This document shows positions 19,543-30,300 of a stretch of DNA of 64,000 bases, one piece after another. Below the pieces are notes generated by a model. The model had not been told where the DNA came from. It ran no database searches and worked only from the letters and a program-made list of their open reading frames with translations. The stretch is taken from NCBI GenBank assembly GCA_965213575.1, contig CBDBZN010000013.1, forward strand, positions 1 to 64,000, given 5' to 3'. The position numbers and the translations under genes are program-made. The DNA comes from JAUHXS01 sp965213575 (GTDB lineage Bacteria; Bacteroidota; Bacteroidia; Chitinophagales; JAUHXS01). The number at the start of each line of letters is the position of its first letter. Positions within the stretch are counted from its first letter, which is position 1.

Positions 19543-21309
19543 TTATTGGTTTACAATCTTTTTAACATATAAATAGTTGTTGTTAAATAAAGATAAATTA
19601 TATATACCGGTAGGAATATTAACAGTAATATTTAGCAGATCAAATGAATTATTAATCACTTTCCTAAAGACAATTTGTCCATATATATTTTCTATCTGAA
19701 GGAAAGCGTTTTGACCAATATTTATCCCTGATAATTGAATGTTAAACGTGTTATTTATAGGATTAGGATAAACAATCAAATTAGAAATTTCATTATTATC
19801 TATACCGGTAGATCCTCCTGTTACAAAAATATTTTGGCTGGAAGTATCAAAACAAATATCCTGTTGATTAGCTATCAACGTAATTTCTATTAAACCTGAA
19901 GTATTTAAGGTTTTATTAAAATTAAATGTGGTAAATTCTAATTGATCATTAATATACCATTGTTGGCCTGTACTGTTTAATGTTTGGTTATCAGATTCAA
20001 TGGATGTTCCTAAGCTTACAGTGTCACCTATAAGCTGTGAAGCACTATCTAATAAAGAAAAATCAGTTTCGGGCGAAGTATATATAGTGATGGCACTACT
20101 TATAGAATCAAAATGAGTATTTGAAGAATCAACTACTAATTTAACATCATATAGGCCGGCACTATCAAATGTATACTGAAGATTTTCATCAGTAGAAACA
20201 AGTTCATTTTCTATATACCATTTATAGCTATTGGCATTAAATGAGGTATTAGTAAAAATTATTAAATTATCAGTGCATCCCGTAGTAACCGGAGTAAACG
20301 CTGCAATTATTGAAGTATCAAGCTCTTCATTTACTAAAATAGTTCCATTTTTTCCTGCTACATATACCTTTGAGTTTTCATCAATAATAGCTATATCTAA
20401 TAGCACATTAGAAGTATTACTATTTTGACTAACCCAAGTATTTCCAGAGTCTGTGGTAATTAATATGCTACCATTATTTCCTACAGCATAACCTGTACTA
20501 TTATTTAAAAAATCAATAGCTTGAATAGGATCGTTTGTAGAAGTAATATCCCAGGTCATCCCTAGATCTTTAGATCTGGCAATAACTCCTTTATTATCCG
20601 CATTACCAACAAGGTATAGTGTAGAATCACTAGTGAATGCTGCAGCTGTGTAGCTAGCTGAAGGAGCTTGGCTAATCATTAAGCTATTCCAAGAACTACC
20701 TCCATTTAAAGTATAGATAACCGTATTATTTTCTCCTGCAACTACTCCTATATTGCTATTTAAAAAAGCTATTGCCTTTGCTTGGCTTTTTTCTATCAAA
20801 TCATAACTTACATCAATCCAATTGGCTCCTCCATCTGTAGTTTTGCGGATATGATAAACTACATCACTGAGGTTAACACCATCTGCATATAAGATTACAT
20901 AACCGATGCTGCCGTTTATAAAGCATGCTTCTCTGGCTGAATTTGGAGCATTGACTTTATCATCATCAATAGTTAGCCAGCTTTCACCGCCATTCGTAGA
21001 CTTTAAATATTTTAAACCTCTTTTTTCGATGCCAAATTCTTCAAAAAAACAATAAATGGTATCTCCCGTAATATCTAAGTCATAATAGTTTTTATCAGAT
21101 GTAGTACTAGATAGATTTTCTTTAGCCCATGTTAAGCCTTCATTGGTTGTATGTAAAGTCTCATTATTATTTCCTACAGCATATCCTTCTCTGCTGTTTT
21201 TAAAAGCAATACTATTTAATGTGTTGGTTGAATTAGAATTTAATTCAAACCATTGAGCTTTTCCTAAAAATGTTATGGAGGATAAAATAAATATTAAGAA
21301 TACTTTCAT
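19543..21309 (-). CDS. Secreted YCF48/BNR-type propeller with PKD domain and T9SS type A signal
   Basis: 588 residues with signal peptide (MKVFLIFILSSITFLGKAQ). The first ~330 residues contain repeated propeller blades with the YCF48/BNR pattern: GYAVGNNNETLHTTNEGLTW, LKSTNGGESWLTIDD, VIYTLNGGSSWNSL, ARSKDLGMTW and GYAVGNNGSILITTDSGNTW. A PKD-like domain follows (FTNTSFNANSYKWYIENE). The end is a type A T9SS signal (LIVYPNPINNTFNIQLSG.., GIYNLSLFNNNYLYVKKI). It should be secreted. Its next gene begins four bases after its stop, so the two cargo proteins are co-expressed. Role unknown. Confidence 0.85.
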   Translation of the reverse strand: MKVFLIFILSSITFLGKAQWFELNSNSTNTLNSIAFKNSREGYAVGNNNETLHTTNEGLTWAKENLSSTTSDKNYYDLDITGDTIYCFFEEFGIEKRGLKYLKSTNGGESWLTIDDDKVNAPNSAREACFINGSIGYVILYADGVNLSDVVYHIRKTTDGGANWIDVSYDLIEKSQAKAIAFLNSNIGVVAGENNTVIYTLNGGSSWNSLMISQAPSASYTAAAFTSDSTLYLVGNADNKGVIARSKDLGMTWDITSTNDPIQAIDFLNNSTGYAVGNNGSILITTDSGNTWVSQNSNTSNVLLDIAIIDENSKVYVAGKNGTILVNEELDTSIIAAFTPVTTGCTDNLIIFTNTSFNANSYKWYIENELVSTDENLQYTFDSAGLYDVKLVVDSSNTHFDSISSAITIYTSPETDFSLLDSASQLIGDTVSLGTSIESDNQTLNSTGQQWYINDQLEFTTFNFNKTLNTSGLIEITLIANQQDICFDTSSQNIFVTGGSTGIDNNEISNLIVYPNPINNTFNIQLSGINIGQNAFLQIENIYGQIVFRKVINNSFDLLNITVNIPTGIYNLSLFNNNYLYVKKIVNQ

Positions 21310-21412
21310 ATGTGTATTATTTATTTATGATTTTTAATATTGCTAATGACAATATATTAAAGTTACTTAATAAAAGCAAGAATAATTTATTTATGTAGTA
21401 TAATTCTGTGAA

Positions 21413-22396
21413 TTAAGCCTTTATGTACATGCTTTCCTTAACAATCCTTACCACTTTCTCAGCATTAGGCAAATAAGCATCTACAAGGGTAGGAGCGTAG
21501 CTCATATTAGCATCTGCACCATTTACGCGCCTTACAGGTGCGTCTAAGTAATCAAATGCATCTTTTTGAATTACATAAGCTATTTCTGACGCGATAGAGC
21601 CATATGGCCAAGATTCATCAATAACGACTAATCTGTTTGTTTTTTTCACTGATTCGATAATTGTATCTTTATCTAAAGGCCTAATTGTTCTTAAATCAAT
21701 TACTTCAGCACTAATGCCTTCTTTTTCTAATTCTTCCGCGGCAGCTAAAGCTACTTTCATCATTTTATTAAAAGATACAAGCGTTACGTCTGTTCCTTCT
21801 CGCTTTACTTCTGCTTTGCCTATGGGAATTAAATATTCTTCTTCAGGAACCTCGCCTTTATCGCCATACATCAATTCTGATTCCATGAAAATCACGGGGT
21901 CATTATCTCTAATAGCTGACTTCATTAATCCTTTTGCATCATAAGGATTGGAAGGAGAAATCACTTTTAAGCCGGGTACATTTGCATACCAACTTTCAAA
22001 TGTTTGAGAATGCGTAGCTGCTAGCTGTCCGGCTGAACCCGAAGGGCCTCTAAATACAATTGGAATATTAAATTGTCCACCGGTCATATTCAACATTTTA
22101 GCCGCATTATTTACAATCTGGTCCATTGCCAAAATGGCAAAATTGAATGTCATGAATTCTACTATTGGGCGTAATCCATTCATAGCCGCACCGGTAGCGA
22201 TTCCTGCAAAGCCTAACTCAGCAATTGGCGTGTCTATCACTCTTTTGGGGCCAAACTCGTCCAACATACCTTTACTCACTTTGTAAGCACCATTATACTC
22301 TGCTACTTCTTCTCCCATCAAAAAGACTCTTTCGTCTTTTCTCATTTCTTCACTCATAGCTTCACCTATGGCTTCTCTAAAAAAGATTTCTCTCAT
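21413..22396 (-). CDS. pdhB: Pyruvate dehydrogenase E1 component, beta subunit
   Basis: 327 residues, full length for the family. With an alpha subunit it forms the ThDP-dependent E1 that decarboxylates pyruvate for acetyl-CoA synthesis. It opens MREIFFREAIGEAMSEEM and has VFLMGEEVAEYNGAYKVSKG, TPIAELGFAGIATGAAMNGL, the transketolase-fold region HSQTFESWYANVPGLKVI, and the C-terminal domain with VIDLRTIRPLDKDTI and VIDESWPYGSIASEIAYVI. No alpha or E2 gene is in the window. A branched-chain 2-oxoacid E1 beta is possible, but the sequence pattern fits pyruvate. It is a stand-alone gene or the start of a run with the SDR, on the same strand 58 bases away. Confidence 0.92.
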   Translation of the reverse strand: MREIFFREAIGEAMSEEMRKDERVFLMGEEVAEYNGAYKVSKGMLDEFGPKRVIDTPIAELGFAGIATGAAMNGLRPIVEFMTFNFAILAMDQIVNNAAKMLNMTGGQFNIPIVFRGPSGSAGQLAATHSQTFESWYANVPGLKVISPSNPYDAKGLMKSAIRDNDPVIFMESELMYGDKGEVPEEEYLIPIGKAEVKREGTDVTLVSFNKMMKVALAAAEELEKEGISAEVIDLRTIRPLDKDTIIESVKKTNRLVVIDESWPYGSIASEIAYVIQKDAFDYLDAPVRRVNGADANMSYAPTLVDAYLPNAEKVVRIVKESMYIKA

Positions 22397-22454
22397 TTAC
22401 TTTAAGTTTTTAATTGGATAGTAAAAATACAATTTTTCTCAGCTAATACAAATG

Positions 22455-23159
22455 CTATTTAATGCCATTGTACTCAGGGTTAAGCGGACGAATTTCTGAA
22501 TTAAGTGTGATGAAATTATCCGGTAATTCTAACAAATGAATGATATGTTCAGCGACATCTTGTGGATGAAGCATGGTATCGTTCGCTTCAATGCCTTCAT
22601 AATTTTTAAAAAAATCAGTATTAACAGAACCCGGATAAAGAGTAGTTACTTTAATATTGTATTTTCGTACTTCTTTAAACAAAGAATCAGAGATGCCTTT
22701 TACAGCATGTTTAGTGCCACAATAAGCAGTTCCCTCCGCTATTCCGGTCAGCCCGGCTATAGAAGAAATATTAATGATATGCCCTGATTTTTGCTTTCTC
22801 ATATTAGGTAATACAGCTTTACAGCAATACAACAGTCCCAGCACATTTACATCAAACATTTCTTTAATTTGCTCATTAGGCAGCAACTCTAAAAATTTAA
22901 AATATCCTAATCCGGCATTATTCAATAGTATATTGATGTTTTTACCTAATTGATCGGTTGTTTGCTGATAAGCTTGCTCCACTTCTTCGTAATTCCTAAC
23001 ATCTGCTTTGAAAAAATGGAAATTATCATCAGTAATATCCGGCTTATTTCTGCCCCAACCGGCAACTACAGTACCTTTTCCTAATAATCTTTTAACAGTA
23101 GCATTGCCAATTCCTCCGCTGACACCTGTTACAATAGCAATTTTATCTTTTAAATCCAT
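22455..23159 (-). CDS. Short-chain dehydrogenase/reductase
   Basis: 234 residues, a classical SDR. It has the nucleotide-binding TGVSGGIGNATV (TGxxxGxG, residues ~12-23), the NAG motif in ILLNNAGLGYFK, and the catalytic tetrad in INISSIAGLTGIAEGTAYCGTKHA... (Ser near 138, Tyr and Lys in YCGTK). It oxidises or reduces a small alcohol or ketone with NAD(P); the substrate is not evident. The residues in the cofactor loop (GRNKPD after beta-2) do not let me decide NADP versus NAD. The upstream BNR gene stop is five bases from its start, so they may form an operon, although the functions seem unrelated. Confidence 0.92.
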   Translation of the reverse strand: MDLKDKIAIVTGVSGGIGNATVKRLLGKGTVVAGWGRNKPDITDDNFHFFKADVRNYEEVEQAYQQTTDQLGKNINILLNNAGLGYFKFLELLPNEQIKEMFDVNVLGLLYCCKAVLPNMRKQKSGHIINISSIAGLTGIAEGTAYCGTKHAVKGISDSLFKEVRKYNIKVTTLYPGSVNTDFFKNYEGIEANDTMLHPQDVAEHIIHLLELPDNFITLNSEIRPLNPEYNGIK

Positions 23160-23164
23160 TTAAA

Positions 23165-25801
23165 TTAATTTATAACAGTAATTTTTTTAGTATATACTTT
23201 ATCATTTAATCTTAATACAATGAAATAAAAGCCGTCTTGAAGTTGTTCGCTGACGTGCCAAGTAGTTGAGTACTGTCCTTTATCCTTCGTACCACTATCA
23301 AGTAGTTGAACTATTGCTCCATATAAGTTAATAACCTGTAATACTACCTGTTGGCCATCTTTCGGTACTTCATATAAAATATTTGGTGTATTGAATTTGC
23401 TAGCCGGATTAGGAAAAATAGTCAATGGATTATTAAATGTAATGAATTCTTCTATTTCGAAGTCTACAGAGTCAATATTCGAAGTTTTCCATAGCCCCCC
23501 TGATACACTCGATGACCAAATAGTTTTTCCGGTAGGGTCATTCGGGTCAATCAATATACTTCTCGTCCTACCGCCAATATTGTTTGGCCCTCGCTCTGTC
23601 CAGGTGAGATTATTATTAATCCCGGCAGGGTCTACGATTGTTTCAAATAGTCCTCTGCCATACGTTGCTACTACTAACATATTATCTGAAGGCCTATATT
23701 TAAGCATCACTGTTTTTACATTTGCCATACCATTATTCATAATCTGCCATTTGGTATTTTCGCCATCTAATTTCTCAGTGTAGAATACACCCAGCTCTGT
23801 GGCAACATAGCAAACCTCTTTATTAATAGGATGATTAAAAGCCCAATAAATTGGAATATTAGGTAGGTCTCCTTCATGATTAACCCATTCAGGATTATCC
23901 TCACTAAAAGCTTCATAAGTTTCCCATACACTAGCTATACCGTAATTAGAGTAAATTGCAATGACATGATCGGAGTTTTCCGGGTCAACGTGTAGATTAC
24001 TCACATACCCACTAGGCATATTACCGTTTCTTATATTCTTAGGAGAAGATCCGTTATCTGATTCATGCGCATCTTCTAGCCTAAAAATGCCCCCACCGGT
24101 GGTACCAAGAAAAATAGTGTTAGGAGTATTAGTGGCTATTCCAATAGCACTGATAGTACCAACTGTCCTACTGGCTTGCTCCCAGGCAATAATAGGAGAG
24201 TCAACGTTAGAGGCATCTGCCAACCGCCATAAACCTTGATTACTTGCCATGTATAAAAGTTCAGGATTGTTCGGGTCAAGCTCCATCGGATTAACAAATA
24301 AAACGTTGTTAGGTGTTAAGTAGCTATTATACATAGAATCTTTTCCTGCGGGATCAAATCCTTTTGTAAGCCGAAACATCTCAGCTAATTGCCGAGAGAT
24401 ATACATAATATCGGAGTTAATAGGGTTAACAGCACAAAAAGCTCCATCTCCGAATTGTAAGCTGGAGTATTTACCAATTTCATTTTCTTGTGTGCCCAAC
24501 GTGTTATTATCCTGCGTACCTCCAATTAAAATATGGTTTTCTGCATCAGAAGGAAACGCAACTGCATAAAACTGAGTAACATTATAAGTTTTATTTCGAT
24601 CGTAGAAATAAGGGATACTATCAGTGAAGTTATCACACCTAAATATCCCTCCATCATTGCCCAAATAAAGGGTATCGGAACTTTTAAAAATAATTTCATG
24701 ATGATCTACATGAACTGCTTGTACATCTACAGTGTCCGGAATGTTTCTGGTAAGTTGTTGCCAATTATTACCGCCGTCTTTAGTTTTGTAAAGATTAAAA
24801 GCACCTGCAGCAACTACATTTTCATCATTAGGGTCTACTTTAGCGATCAAATCATACCAACTTTGCTTTCTAGCGAAAGTAGTCTTAGTACCCGGTGTAT
24901 TGATCTCTGTCCATGTACTTCCTTTGTCAACAGTTTTGTAAGTTCCTAATAAAGAATCACCACTTAAAGTAGCAATAAAAGCATAAGCTACATTTTTATT
25001 AGAAGGAGATGTAGCTATTTCAATTCTTCCTTTTCCTGTGGCAGGAATACCATTTTCCAGTTTAGTCCAGCTACCTAGATCACCTGTTGTAGAAAGATAT
25101 ATGCCATCATTATCAAAAATACCCATGCTTACTAAAATGTTTCCATCATTAGTAATTTCGATATCAGCTGCTCTGGTGCTGGAAGAACCTATGCCATTTG
25201 ATAATACTGTTTCCCAAGTGGCACCTCCATCTGTAGAACGTTGAATACCCGCCGCTCTCGTTGCAACATATATATAGTTGTTAGCTGGATGTACTAGCAT
25301 ATCTTGACAATAATTAAATATGCTCGTATCAGTTGAAACTAATTGCTCCCATGATTGCCCTGCATCTGTAGATTTCCAAACACCCGCACCTTGTACCATG
25401 CCGCCTCCGTACCATCCTTCTCCTGTGCAAAAGTAAAAATGATTGGTATTGTTTGGGTCATAAACAATTTTAGTAATGGCCAAGTTGGCAAAAAATTCAT
25501 TTATGGGTTTCCATCCATTTGGGAATTGGGCATTTGTTTTATAAACAGGCGAAGTTATAGTTGAGGGAGCATAAAGTTTTAATGCCTTCCATGTTCCCAT
25601 TAATGGAATATTGCCAGTGTTGGGATCAACAGTCATTAAATATTGCTGTTCTAATGCTTCTTTAGGAAATTCAAGTCGGCCCGCCTGTGAATAGAATGAA
25701 GTAGGTTTTTTCTCTACAGAAGATAGAGAGTAAATTGTATAAATAAAAAATGCAGTAGTAATTAATATTCCGCTTAGAAGTAAGATTTTTTTAATATTCA
25801 T
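23165..25801 (-). CDS. Large secreted BNR/sortilin-like propeller protein with T9SS type A signal
   Basis: 878 residues with an N-terminal hydrophobic segment (LLLSGILITTAFFIYTIYSL). The body holds two propellers of the VPS10/sortilin or BNR kind, with Asp-box-like repeats such as STDAGQSWEQL, STDGGATWETV, TKDGGNNWQQL and GNDGGIFRCDN. The C-terminus is a T9SS type A domain: LTIFPNPASKFN.., VVLQVINLYGAIVQLLDSG, DGFYFIVLRLNDKVYTKKI. Proteins of this family occur in many Bacteroidota and are usually called glycosyl hydrolase (BNR) or sortilin-like, but no catalytic glycosidase residues are obvious. It is presumably cell-surface. It precedes the SDR gene by five bases. Confidence 0.85.
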   Translation of the reverse strand: MNIKKILLLSGILITTAFFIYTIYSLSSVEKKPTSFYSQAGRLEFPKEALEQQYLMTVDPNTGNIPLMGTWKALKLYAPSTITSPVYKTNAQFPNGWKPINEFFANLAITKIVYDPNNTNHFYFCTGEGWYGGGMVQGAGVWKSTDAGQSWEQLVSTDTSIFNYCQDMLVHPANNYIYVATRAAGIQRSTDGGATWETVLSNGIGSSSTRAADIEITNDGNILVSMGIFDNDGIYLSTTGDLGSWTKLENGIPATGKGRIEIATSPSNKNVAYAFIATLSGDSLLGTYKTVDKGSTWTEINTPGTKTTFARKQSWYDLIAKVDPNDENVVAAGAFNLYKTKDGGNNWQQLTRNIPDTVDVQAVHVDHHEIIFKSSDTLYLGNDGGIFRCDNFTDSIPYFYDRNKTYNVTQFYAVAFPSDAENHILIGGTQDNNTLGTQENEIGKYSSLQFGDGAFCAVNPINSDIMYISRQLAEMFRLTKGFDPAGKDSMYNSYLTPNNVLFVNPMELDPNNPELLYMASNQGLWRLADASNVDSPIIAWEQASRTVGTISAIGIATNTPNTIFLGTTGGGIFRLEDAHESDNGSSPKNIRNGNMPSGYVSNLHVDPENSDHVIAIYSNYGIASVWETYEAFSEDNPEWVNHEGDLPNIPIYWAFNHPINKEVCYVATELGVFYTEKLDGENTKWQIMNNGMANVKTVMLKYRPSDNMLVVATYGRGLFETIVDPAGINNNLTWTERGPNNIGGRTRSILIDPNDPTGKTIWSSSVSGGLWKTSNIDSVDFEIEEFITFNNPLTIFPNPASKFNTPNILYEVPKDGQQVVLQVINLYGAIVQLLDSGTKDKGQYSTTWHVSEQLQDGFYFIVLRLNDKVYTKKITVIN

Positions 25802-25843
25802 GATCTCTTAACACATTTTGTCTAATAATAATTCTAAGCATTA

Positions 25844-26278
25844 TTATTCACTTAACGCTTTTACTTTTTCTATAAACTCTTTAGGCACTTCCTTAATTTT
25901 CTTTTCTTTATAGTTATAACAGACTATGCCGGTTTTTATTTGTGCTAATACTTTTTTGGTACTTATGTTTGTCATTTTATAGTAAACTTCAAATCCCATT
26001 TTAGAAAAATTTTCAATAGCCATTTCTACTTGAATATGGTTCCCTTGAAAGCCTTCTGATCTAAATACTACTGCTGCATCAGCCATGATAAGGCTGACAC
26101 CTGCTAAATCCAGTTCACTGTAGCCTAAGTTTTGAAGTAGCCTTAACCTACTTTCGTGAGCCAGTGCTAACACTTTATCATTGCTTAAATGCCCACCGTA
26201 ATTAATATCATCTATCCGAATCATTAATGTGGTGGTAAACACAAACTCTTTTGGCATTTCAATCTGTACTCTACTCAT
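25844..26278 (-). CDS. Acyl-CoA thioesterase family protein (hotdog fold)
   Basis: 144 residues. It has the 4HBT/YbgC-like hotdog pattern: FTTTLMIRIDDINYGGHLSN at the start, with DxxxGGHxxN standing for the family's catalytic Asp and conserved loop, then LALAHESRLRLLQNLGYSE, and a middle containing VSLIMADAAVVFRSEG. It should hydrolyse a CoA or ACP thioester in the cytoplasm; the chain is unknown. It overlaps tsaD by eight bases (its start lies inside the end of tsaD), so the two are translationally coupled. Confidence 0.88.
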   Translation of the reverse strand: MSRVQIEMPKEFVFTTTLMIRIDDINYGGHLSNDKVLALAHESRLRLLQNLGYSELDLAGVSLIMADAAVVFRSEGFQGNHIQVEMAIENFSKMGFEVYYKMTNISTKKVLAQIKTGIVCYNYKEKKIKEVPKEFIEKVKALSE

Positions 26279-27292
26279 TGTTTAATTTATATCTAGGCAG
26301 TGGCGTACAATCTTGCGTAGTAAATTCCTTTTTTAAATATTTATAATGAGCTGCAATAGCTATCATGGCCGCATTATCTGTGCAATATTCAAACTTCGGA
26401 ATGTAAGTATTCCAACCTTTATCTAGGCCGGTTTTTGTTAAAGCAGATCTCAATGCACTATTCGCAGATACGCCACCGGCGATGCCTATTTCTTGGATGC
26501 CTGTTGCTAATGCTGCTTTTGATAATTTATTAATTAAAATATCGACAATACATTTTTGGATGGAAGCGCAAAGATCCTCTTTGTGTTCTTGTAAAAAGTT
26601 TTCATTTTGATTAAGTTGTTTTTGAATGAAATATAAGAAGGATGTTTTTAACCCGCCTAAAGCTGAAATTTAAATCAGGTACGTTTGGTTCAGGAAATGA
26701 AAATTTATCCGGATTCCCATGCTTTGCAAGCTTATCAACTAATGGGCCACCCGGATAGGGTAGTCCAATCAACTTAGCAATTTTATCGAAAGCTTCTCCT
26801 GCTGCATCATCGATAGTTTCACCTAATACTTCCATGGAGAGATGATCTGTTACTTTAACAATTTGTGTATGGCCTCCCGACACCGTCAGGCATAAAAAAG
26901 GAAAAGTAGGCTTTGGACTGTCTATAAAATGAGCCAATACATGGGCTTGCATATGGTTAACTTCAATAATAGGAATGTTAAGTCCAAGTGCGAATGCTTT
27001 TGCAAAACTAATTCCTACTACAAGCGAACCAATCAATCCCGGGCCTCGTGTGAAGGCCACAGCATCTAATTCAGTTTTTTGAACGCCCGCTTCTTCTAAT
27101 GCAGCTTTTACGACCGGCACAATATTCTCTTGATGTGCTCTGGAAGCTAATTCCGGCACTACTCCTCCATATTTTTCGTGTATGCTTTGATTGGCAATAA
27201 TATATTGATAAGATTACTCTATTGCGTATTACAGCCGCTGAAGTATCATCGCAGGAAGATTCAATAGCAAGTATAGTAGTGAGCGGTTTCAT
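26271..27292 (-). CDS. tsaD: tRNA threonylcarbamoyladenosine biosynthesis protein TsaD (two frameshifts)
   Basis: The reconstructed gene has 339 residues, from the ATG at 27290-27292 (MKPLTTILAIESSCDDTSAA). Two single-base insertions break it: one at about 27198-27206 in an AT stretch, and one extra C at 26656-26657, which restores FSFSGLKTSFLYFI. The joined protein has the metal-binding motif HMQAH (VNHMQAHVLAHF), CLTVSGGHTQIVKV, ETIDDAAGEAFDKIAKLIG and IAGGVSANSALR near the C-terminus. TsaD transfers the threonylcarbamoyl group to A37 of ANN-decoding tRNAs, together with TsaB, TsaE and the Sua5/TsaC product. It is normally essential, which argues that the breaks are sequencing errors. It is divergent from tamB, a common Bacteroidota arrangement. 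Confidence 0.9.
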
Positions 27293-27393
27293 TAAAGTAT
27301 TTGCTAAAATACGAATTAACAAGCTAGATGGCACAGATTTTGTTTAATTTTATGGCAATAAATCCATCTGCAGATCACTTATAAAGTCTTTTC

Positions 27394-30300
27394 TTGACAA
27401 AAACTGTAAAACTTGTATCTAGATTTGTCTTAATAGCTCTTCTTGTGCTGTTTTTTATACTATTAAGCATAGTGGGGTTATTTAAAGTACCAAGTATTCA
27501 AACAAAAGCGCTTGATTGGTCAAACAATTACTTGTCTGAATATTTAGAAACTACAGTTAATATTCAAGAATTGAATTATTCGCTATTAAACTATTTTGAA
27601 TTAAATGGCATATATATTGAAGACCAACAAACAGATACCCTGCTGTTTGCTGAAAATGTATCTGTTAATATAGGTGTTTTTGCTTTGTTTCGTGGACAAA
27701 TAGATATTTCTTCTGTAGAAATTCAACATGCAGATGTTAATATTTTGAAAGACTCCAATAATGTGATAAATTTTCAGTTTATAATAGATCAAATCAATCA
27801 AAAAAAATCTTCTCAAAACCAGATAGTATTGAATTTGGAAGATATTCAACTGGAAGATATTCAATTCCATTACGACGATTATTACGTGAATCAGCGTTTA
27901 GCTGCAAAAGTAAATAGTTTAGCTATAGAAGTGGACAGCATCAGCCTTTTAGATAGAAGAATAGTACTAAAACAACTTTTGGTAGATAAAATAGCTGTTG
28001 CTTACCAAAAACTGGAAACACCTGATTCGCTCGCAGTCACCACCAAATCTTATAGACTCTACGCCATCTCAAGAATGGATAATTAAAGTGGAGGAGTCAA
28101 TTATTACCAATGCTACCGCTCAATACGATAAATCCGGCAAAGAGTATCATCTTAATAAATTTGATCCCAATCATGTTTTACTTTCAGATATTAATATAAC
28201 TACTGAAAATGTTTATGTAAGTACAGATACTGTTCATTTAGATATTAGCCAAATATCCTTAAAGGAAAAGAGTGGGATCAAAATAAAAAGTGCCAAAGCA
28301 AATTTATCTATTAGTCCGGGCGATATAGCAGTACAAAATTTTCATGTCAAAACTCCTTCTAGCAATATTCAAGGCTCCACTCACATTACTTTTGAAGTAG
28401 CAGATATTTTGCCTACGTTATATCTAAATGTTGATTTAAAGAAGTCTCAGCTTGGGCATACTGACCTAGCGGTATTCTCTCAGAAATTAGATGAACTAAA
28501 TAGCCAGGTTCAAATATCCGGTAATATAAAAGGCAGATTATCCAACATAGCAGGAGAAAACCTTACGATCAGCGCCGGGAACCGTACACTATTTAAAGGT
28601 AAAGCCAAGGTCCGTGGATTGCCTGACATCAATAATACTTACATAGATTTTAAGGTTGTTAGCCTCTTAACTGATGCAGATGATATAAAATGTATTTATC
28701 CTCAAGCAAATTTAGGAAATAAATTATATAAGCTAGGTAGGCTCCACTTTTCCGGACAATTTACCGGATTTACTAAAGACTTTGTAGCGTATGGACAATT
28801 AAATACTTCACTGGGCAGTATCAACTCAGATGTGAATGTTAAATACGATGGGGATATCATTCAATATTCCGGCGCGATTGCAACCACAAGATTTAAAGCA
28901 GGAGAATTTTGGAATAATAATACGCTTGGTTTGATATCTATTAATGCAAATGTAAAAGGAAAAGGAATTGATGCAAATACAGTTAACACAAAACTAGAAG
29001 GTCAAATTAAACTAATAGAATATAATGATTATGATTATAAGGATATTGTAAGTGATCGGTAGTCTGAAACAAAAGTTATTTAATGGTACCATTAGTATAG
29101 ATGATCCTAATTTAGCGATGAATTTTGATGGAATTGTGGATTTTAATCAGGCTATACCTAAGTACCAATTGACCGCTGAAATCGATCGAGCTTATTTGAA
29201 AGAAATAAATTTATCTGAGCGGCCTTTCGTTTTACAAACAAAAGCTTATGTTAATTTCTCAGGTGATAAACTAGATAATGCAGATGGTACAATCGTAGTT
29301 GAAGATTTTATATTATCTGAAGATACAAACAGCTTTAAGCTGAATAAATTAGAATTTGCTGCAATAACTACTGATGATCATAAAGATTTGTCTATAAAAT
29401 CAGATATTCTTAATGCACAAATTAACGGTGTATTTCAATTTTCAGAAGTAATAAATAACATTAAAGATATTCTTAATGGATATATTGTAGTAGATCGTAA
29501 TATTGACTTTCAAAAGTTTGCGAATATAGATGTGGATTATAAGTTGTCTATATACAAAGCGGATAATATCATAGAATTCTTTTTACCTGAGCTTCACTTA
29601 AAAGATACAGTTTTAATATTAGGCCAATTAAATACGGCTAAAGGCCAACTTGATGGATTATTAAAAGTAAAAGCTTTAGAATATATGAATTGGGAGCTTG
29701 AGGATATTGGCATTCAAGTAGGGTCAAATGATAATGAACTCTCCGGATTGGCAACCATAGGGGAAATTGAGTATGGTGATCAATATATATTAACTAATAA
29801 TGGACTAAGTCTCTCCATTGCCAAAGATAGTATGTATGTGAATGTGTCGATTGACAACGATAGTTCTAAAAATAGCTTAAGCCTTAATGGAATTGTAGTG
29901 TCTGATAAGGAAGAAGGAGTAATGGCTAAGATTTTACCTTCATTGATAAAGCTTAACGGAAAAAACTGGGTGGTAAATAATGAAAATTCAATTCAATACT
30001 ATGAAAAGAATATGAAGGTGAATAATCTAACTTTTAGTCAAGGTGAACAAACGATTATATTTAATATGACTAATCCTGATAGTTTAATTGTTTTTGATGC
30101 TAATTTGGCCAACTTTAACTTAGCTGATTATTCTCAATTATTTATGAGAGGTGGCCAAGAAATAGACGGCCTTCTTTCAGGAAGATTAAATGCGAAGCTT
30201 TTTGAAGATTTTTATGCTGATTTTGAAATCAAAAACTTTTCTCTGAACAATGATACGTTAGGAGATATTGATTTAGATGTTTATAAAAAACTAAATAGCC

